Assembly: GCA_947631895.1 (NCBI GenBank) | Contig: CANRMU010000030.1 | Span: 1 to 9,267, forward strand | DNA from: an uncultured Bacilli bacterium | GTDB lineage: Bacteria > Bacillota_I > Bacilli_A > RF39 > UBA660 | Direction: 5' to 3' | Length of the DNA stretch: 9,267 bases | Part shown: piece after piece, positions 5,558 to 9,267 of the stretch | How positions within the stretch are numbered: the first letter of the stretch is position 1 | Layout of the letters: the number at the start of each line of letters is the position of its first letter | The notes under the pieces: generated by a model | What the model was told of the DNA's origin: nothing | The model's database searches: none | What the model saw: only the letters and a program-made list of their open reading frames with translations | Made by a program: the position numbers and the translations under genes

Positions 5558-8341
5558 ATGAAAAACGATGAATTAGCAATATATGATCATAATTTAGAAA
5601 GTTATCAAAAAATTAAAAATGCTTTTGATAATGGTGAAAAAATTGTTGGGATAGTTCATGCAACGGGTACTGGTAAAACTTATAATGGTATTAAATTAGC
5701 CCTTGATAATCCTGATAAAAAAATTATTTATGTTGTACCTTCTGTTGGAATAATTGAACATATCAAAAAAATAATTTCTAAAAATCCTAAATTAGATTTT
5801 ACTAAACATTTTTCACATGTATCTTTTAGAACATATCAAAGTTTTGTTAAATTAAAAAAAGAACAAATAGCTAAAATAAAATGTGATATTTTAATATTAG
5901 ATGAATTTCATCATATAGGTGCACCTATTTGGGGAGATAAAATTACAACTTTAATAAATACTCATCCTGATATGTTAGTTTTAGGTATGAGTGCTTATAC
6001 GGTAAGGGATAGAGGTACAATTAATGAAAGAGATATGGTCGATTCTAATAAAGAAGAAATATTTTCTAATAAAATTGTAAGTCGTTATGATTTATGTGAT
6101 GCGATAATTGATGGCATAATTCCTAAACCAATCTATAAAAGTGCTTATACTAATTTAAAAGAAATGGAAAAAGATTTAGACAAAAAATTAGAACGTTATG
6201 ATAAAAATAGTAAAGATTATAAAGATTGTATAAAAATATTAAATGATGTTAAAAAAAGAATTCATGAAGCGCCAAGTATTGGCAATATTTTAAGAAAAAA
6301 TATTAAACCAAATGGTAAATATATTTATTTTTGTCCACCAAATTATGAGAAAGATGCTAATGATATAGAAACAATTAAAAAAGAAGCTTTAAAATGGTTT
6401 AAAAGTTATCTTTCTATGGATAAAATTGTTTTTTATACATCTACTAGTGAAATGGGTATTTTAGGTAAAGAAAATAGAGAAGCTTTTTATAAAGATGTTG
6501 ATTTAAATGGTCATGATGTTAGTGATAAATTAAGAATTATGTTTGCTATTAATCAATATAATGAAGGGATTCATGCGCCAAATATCGATGGAATAATAAT
6601 GGGAAGAGGGACATCTTCTGATATTGTTTATTTTGAACAATTAGGAAGAGCATTATCGGTAAGAGGTAATACTAGTGAAATGTTTAATAAATATGAAGAA
6701 TATTCTAAAGAAGAATTAATTAAAATATGTAAAAAAAGAGATATAGTAGTAGATATTAATACTCCTAAAGATGAAATAATTGAAAAATTAATCGCACCTA
6801 TTGTTATTGATTTAACTAATAATTTAGATTTTATTATAGAATTAGAAAATAAATTAAAAACAAGAATTAAAGAATTAAAATCTAGAAAAAGTAATTTTAG
6901 AAGAACAATTAAAATAAGTAATCCATCTTTTGATATTGAAATTGAAAATCAAGATTTATATTTAATGTTAAAATATGTTATGGATCGTTTAACTATGACA
7001 TGGATGGATAAATATAATTTAGCTAAAAGATATTATGAACATTATGGACATTTACATATTCCTAAGAATTTTAAAACCGTAAATGGTATAGATGCTAATG
7101 ATGGAGGAATATCTTTAGGAGTTTGGTTAAGTAATCAAATTGAAGCTTGTAAAGGTAATCGAAGTAATATATCTAAAGAAAGATATGATTTATTAATGGA
7201 AATTGGTTTAGATATTCAAACAAAAGAAGATAAATGGCAAAAATACTATGAATTAGCTAAAAAATATTATGAACATTATCAGCATTTAATAATTCCTCGT
7301 AATTTTAAAACTTTAAATGGTTATGAAGAAAATGATTTAGGATATTCTTTAGGAGCTTGGTTAAATCGTCAAAGAGAAGCTATATTAGGTTTAAATAATC
7401 GGAAGATATCATCTGATAGAAAAAAATTATTAGAAGATTTAGGAATTGTTTTAATGGTAAGAGAAAATAATTGGATGACTAAATATAATTTAGCTAAAAA
7501 ATATTATGAACATTATGGAAATTTAAATATTCCTCAAAATTTTAAAACCTTAAATGGTTTCGAAGAAGATAGTGAAGGTCTTAATTTAGGATCTTGGTTA
7601 AATAAATTAAGACAATTATATAAAAATAATAAATTAACCAAAGAACAAATTAAATTATTAGAAGATATTGGAATGAAATTTAATCCATATGATGAATTAT
7701 GGTTTAAAAATTATAAATTAGCTAAAAGTTATTATGAACATTATGGGCACTTAAATATTCCTCAAGATTTCAAAACACTAAATGGTTATGAAGAAGATGA
7801 AAATGGTGTTAATTTAGGTAGTTGGATTTTTTATCAAAGACAAGTTTATAAAGGAAATGCTCATGGTAAATTAACTGAAGAACAAATTAAATTATTAGAA
7901 GATATTAAAATGATTTTTAATATTAGAGATAATGAATGGCTTAAAAATTATAATTTAGTTAAAAAATATTATGAATATCATCATAACTTAGATATTCCTC
8001 GTAATTTTAAAACAATAAATGGTTATGAAAAAAATGATGATGGTGTTGATATTGGTTCTTGGCTTAATACTCAAAAAGAAGCATATAAGGGTAGAGGAAG
8101 AGCTAATTTAACTAGCAAAAGAATTAGTTTACTTGAACAATTAAATATAAAATGGCTTAAAAATGAAACAGATGAAAAGTTGCAAAATGAAATAATAACT
8201 AAAGATAATATTATTCGTAAGAAAAGAGAATTATTAAGTAGAGCATATACTTTATTAGATAATTATGATTCTTTACCAAATAAAAAACAACTTAATGATG
8301 ATATGTTAGAACAATTAGAGCATCAAAAAAGAATACTTTGA
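5558..8341 (+). CDS. Superfamily 2 DEAD/DEAH-type helicase with SAP-like insertion and five Helicase-Associated repeats
   Basis: A 927-aa nucleic-acid-dependent ATPase. RecA domain 1: Q17 in a Q-like motif, Walker A ATGTGKT (35-41), motif Ia around YVVPSVG (58-64), Walker B/motif II DEFH (115-118), and motif III SAYTVRD (145-151). RecA domain 2: motif IV near VFYTST (about 288), motif V region FAINQYNEGIHAPNID, and motif VI QLGRALS (361-367) with the arginine finger R364. Between motif VI and the closing strand VIDLTNN (416-422), residues 383-411 (SKEELIKICKKRD to KDEIIEKL) resemble a SAP DNA-binding helix-turn-helix. After a linker (423-481), five HA repeats begin at W482, W560, W639, W715 and W794, then a charged, probably coiled-coil tail (868-927). 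No nuclease or methylase domain is visible. GAGGTGA precedes the start. HA helicases are known from linear-plasmid ends, mobile elements and diverse genomes, mostly without proven function. The cellular role here is unknown; an accessory genome-maintenance or defence role is conceivable but unproven. Confidence 0.9.
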   Translation: MKNDELAIYDHNLESYQKIKNAFDNGEKIVGIVHATGTGKTYNGIKLALDNPDKKIIYVVPSVGIIEHIKKIISKNPKLDFTKHFSHVSFRTYQSFVKLKKEQIAKIKCDILILDEFHHIGAPIWGDKITTLINTHPDMLVLGMSAYTVRDRGTINERDMVDSNKEEIFSNKIVSRYDLCDAIIDGIIPKPIYKSAYTNLKEMEKDLDKKLERYDKNSKDYKDCIKILNDVKKRIHEAPSIGNILRKNIKPNGKYIYFCPPNYEKDANDIETIKKEALKWFKSYLSMDKIVFYTSTSEMGILGKENREAFYKDVDLNGHDVSDKLRIMFAINQYNEGIHAPNIDGIIMGRGTSSDIVYFEQLGRALSVRGNTSEMFNKYEEYSKEELIKICKKRDIVVDINTPKDEIIEKLIAPIVIDLTNNLDFIIELENKLKTRIKELKSRKSNFRRTIKISNPSFDIEIENQDLYLMLKYVMDRLTMTWMDKYNLAKRYYEHYGHLHIPKNFKTVNGIDANDGGISLGVWLSNQIEACKGNRSNISKERYDLLMEIGLDIQTKEDKWQKYYELAKKYYEHYQHLIIPRNFKTLNGYEENDLGYSLGAWLNRQREAILGLNNRKISSDRKKLLEDLGIVLMVRENNWMTKYNLAKKYYEHYGNLNIPQNFKTLNGFEEDSEGLNLGSWLNKLRQLYKNNKLTKEQIKLLEDIGMKFNPYDELWFKNYKLAKSYYEHYGHLNIPQDFKTLNGYEEDENGVNLGSWIFYQRQVYKGNAHGKLTEEQIKLLEDIKMIFNIRDNEWLKNYNLVKKYYEYHHNLDIPRNFKTINGYEKNDDGVDIGSWLNTQKEAYKGRGRANLTSKRISLLEQLNIKWLKNETDEKLQNEIITKDNIIRKKRELLSRAYTLLDNYDSLPNKKQLNDDMLEQLEHQKRIL
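7001..8152 (+). repeat. Five tandem HA-domain coding repeats (about 228-237 bp each)
   Basis: Units begin at the tryptophan codons 7001, 7235, 7472, 7700 and 7937, a spacing of 234, 237, 228 and 237 bases. Each encodes the pattern W-x(3)-Y-x-LxKxYYEHY-x(2)-L-x-IPxxFKTxNG, then an acidic loop, LGxWL, and a closing helix with LLEDI. Units 3 and 4 are closest and share 29 identical bases (7641-7669 and 7878-7906). W866 (8153-8155), in WLKNET, looks like the first residues of a sixth, unfinished unit. Confidence 0.9.
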
Positions 8342-8355
8342 AAAGTATTCTTTTT
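8326..8355. terminator. Bidirectional terminator shared by the helicase gene and rpsD
   Basis: GAATACTT (8331-8338) pairs with AAGTATTC (8343-8350), extended by five A-T pairs on the outside (8326-8330 with 8351-8355); the loop is TGAA. The left arm lies within the last helicase codons and the TGA stop (8339-8341) is in the loop. For rpsD on the minus strand the hairpin begins 3 bases after the TAA stop and ends in TTTTTT, the more conventional arrangement, so rpsD may be its main client. Confidence 0.85.
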
Positions 8356-8358
8356 CTA

Positions 8359-8958
8359 TTAACGATTATAAAATTCAACAATTAATGATTCGTTAATTTC
8401 AGGATTTAATTCAGAACGATCAGGTCTTCTTAAATATTTACCAGTTAATTTTTTCTTGTCAAATTCCACAAAAGCTTTAGTAGTATTATTAGCTTCTAAA
8501 CTTGCTAAAATAGCTGGATGTGAACTACTGTTTTCTTTAACAGCAATAACATCATTAATTTTACAAGTATAAGATGGAATATCAACTTTTTTACCATTAA
8601 CAGTAATGTGACCATGATTTACTAGTTGTCTTGCTCCACGACGAGTATTTGCTAATCCCATACGATATACTAAATTATCTAAACGACTTTCTAGTAAGAA
8701 TAATAAGTTTTCACCAGCAACACCTTTCATTTTAGAAGCACGATTAAATACTTTGTGGAATTGTTTTTCATTTAATCCGTATAAAATACGAACTTTTTGT
8801 TTTTCTTGTAACTGAATTCCATATTCGCTTAATTTACGTCTTCTTTCATTTCCATGAACACCAGGAGCAAAAGGTCTTTTTAAATCTTTACCATTTTCTA
8901 AAGTTGAAAAATTAAGACGACGAGATTTTTTATAAGCAGGTCCCGTATATCTTGCCAT
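8359..8958 (-). CDS. rpsD: 30S ribosomal protein S4
   Basis: S4 is a primary 16S rRNA-binding protein that nucleates assembly of the 30S body and helps keep decoding accurate. The 199-aa length is typical. The start MARYTGPAYKKSRRL and RPFAPGVHG (29-37) are S4 hallmarks; the N-terminal zinc-binding cysteines of other S4 forms are absent (the only cysteine is C132), as in most Bacillota. The RNA-binding S4 domain covers about 90-150, with LLESRLDNLVYRMGLA and RGARQLVNHGHITVNGKKV. The C-terminus IVEFYNR is normal. AAAGGAG lies 7 bases before ATG. As in Bacillus, the gene stands alone instead of in the alpha operon, which fits its having its own promoter and regulatory leader. Expression is probably limited by S4 itself acting on that leader. 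Confidence 0.98.
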   Translation of the reverse strand: MARYTGPAYKKSRRLNFSTLENGKDLKRPFAPGVHGNERRRKLSEYGIQLQEKQKVRILYGLNEKQFHKVFNRASKMKGVAGENLLFLLESRLDNLVYRMGLANTRRGARQLVNHGHITVNGKKVDIPSYTCKINDVIAVKENSSSHPAILASLEANNTTKAFVEFDKKKLTGKYLRRPDRSELNPEINESLIVEFYNR

Positions 8959-9118
8959 AATTTTCTCCTTTCTATAATTTTTGCTAAAAGTTATAAAACT
9001 AACATTATATTAGGGAGTAATCTATTAACATTTTCTAAAGGCAGTTTATACTCATGAAAAATTTTACTTTTAGATTACACATTAATAAATATTAATTTTG
9101 CTGCCTAACCCGTAGCGA
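8959..9118 (-). promoter_or_regulatory. rpsD mRNA leader, probable S4 autoregulatory element with H-type pseudoknot
   Basis: From the promoter, the transcript would have a leader of about 160 bases. On the minus strand, AGGCAG (9106-9101) can pair with CTGCCT (9044-9039), and GTAATCTA (9078-9071) with TAGATTAC (9024-9017). The order a-b-a'-b' interlocks the two perfect stems as a pseudoknot. A local ATTAAT/ATTAAT hairpin (about 9095-9080) can sit in the first loop. The ribosome binding site is about 45 bases beyond the last stem. S4 of Bacillus subtilis is known to repress its own rpsD leader, and E. coli S4 binds a pseudoknot in the alpha operon; that this leader is the equivalent is inference from position and topology. 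No attenuator hairpin with a T-tract is seen, so control is more likely at translation. Confidence 0.7.
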
Positions 9119-9123
9119 TTTAG

Positions 9124-9152
9124 ATTATACTAATTATTCTAGTATTTGTCAA
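9124..9152 (-). promoter_or_regulatory. Strong housekeeping promoter of rpsD
   Basis: Minus strand: TTGACA (9152-9147), exactly 17 bases, then TATAAT (9129-9124), a full-consensus promoter and the only one in the window with a perfect -35. It lacks the TGn extension. Transcription should start near 9117-9119. The strength fits a ribosomal protein gene held in check by a leader element. Confidence 0.92.
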
Positions 9153-9267
9153 ATTTAACATACGCATATTATACATAGTATATCTAAAAGTATAAATTTG
9201 TAATTTATGATAACAAAAAATGTGCACATTATAATATCATGTAAATATACATGTCTAATTAGAAAAA
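9153..9267. other. Non-coding right edge with two palindromes
   Basis: No supportable gene lies here. With the rpsD promoter and leader it makes up the 309-base gene-free stretch at the right end. It contains the 8-base palindrome TGTGCACA (9221-9228), a plus-strand TATAAT (9230-9235) without a fitting -35, and the inverted repeat CATGTA-AATA-TACATG (9238-9253). This could be the promoter/operator zone of a gene beyond the window edge. Confidence 0.4.

Noticed and set aside
7001..8152. Periodic repeats considered as a CRISPR array or DNA satellite
   Set aside because: The period is about 230 bases, the units are diverged, and they encode an intact HA protein domain in one frame, so this is protein-domain duplication.
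8339..8365. Reading TGA as tryptophan, which would extend the helicase by eight codons
   Set aside because: Every tryptophan codon in the window is TGG and no gene contains an internal TGA. In a code-4 genome of this base composition TGA would dominate tryptophan codons. TGA is taken as a true stop.
9035..9055. Seven-codon minus-strand open frame (MSINCL) inside the rpsD leader, considered as a regulatory leader peptide
   Set aside because: No ribosome binding site precedes it, and it covers the pairing segment CTGCCT, which is better explained by RNA structure.
9155..9229. A 24-codon minus-strand frame upstream of the rpsD promoter
   Set aside because: No ribosome binding site, no recognisable composition or family, and a length expected by chance.

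Overview
The window is a strongly A+T-rich stretch of bacterial chromosome with a low-GC Gram-positive (Bacillota, class Bacilli-like) character. Pointers are the lipoprotein signal peptides with PrsA, the zinc-free form of ribosomal protein S4, strong GGAGG-type ribosome binding sites, and two tiny YjcZ-type spore-associated peptides. The translation code looks standard: every tryptophan is TGG, and TGA ends the large helicase gene. It is therefore not a Mycoplasma-type code-4 genome despite the extreme base composition. The exact lineage cannot be fixed from sequence alone; uncultured gut Bacilli near the Erysipelotrichia/RF39 groups are a guess.

Layout, left to right. (1) The 3' end of serS (seryl-tRNA synthetase) with its terminator. 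(2) A secreted lipoprotein of unknown function with a very acidic tail. (3) miaB, the tRNA methylthiotransferase. (4) Convergent to miaB, prsA, an extracytoplasmic parvulin-type foldase, sharing one bidirectional terminator with miaB. (5) Divergent from prsA, two tandem tiny single-span membrane peptides (29 and 40 aa) of the YjcZ sporulation type, behind a promoter that looks like a mother-cell sigma factor site rather than a housekeeping one. (6) On the minus strand, a membrane-anchored extracellular protein with a canonical EF-hand-like loop and six cysteines. (7) Divergent from it through overlapping promoters, a 927-aa superfamily 2 helicase with a SAP-like insertion and five Helicase-Associated (HA) repeats. 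(8) Convergent to the helicase, rpsD (ribosomal protein S4), with a near-consensus promoter and a roughly 160-nt leader that can form an H-type pseudoknot, presumably the S4 autoregulatory element. The last 115 bases hold no gene that I can support.

Most genes are single transcription units with their own promoter and intrinsic terminator; only the two tiny peptide genes form an obvious operon. Nearly every terminator hairpin abuts or overlaps the stop codon, and most promoters carry a TGn extended -10 with a weak -35. No CRISPR array, tRNA, insertion sequence or phage module is visible. The least ordinary items are the HA-repeat helicase with its divergently transcribed membrane partner, the sporulation-type peptide pair, and the rpsD leader. 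I did not find a complete, clearly new multi-gene system; the helicase/membrane-protein pair is the best candidate for one.
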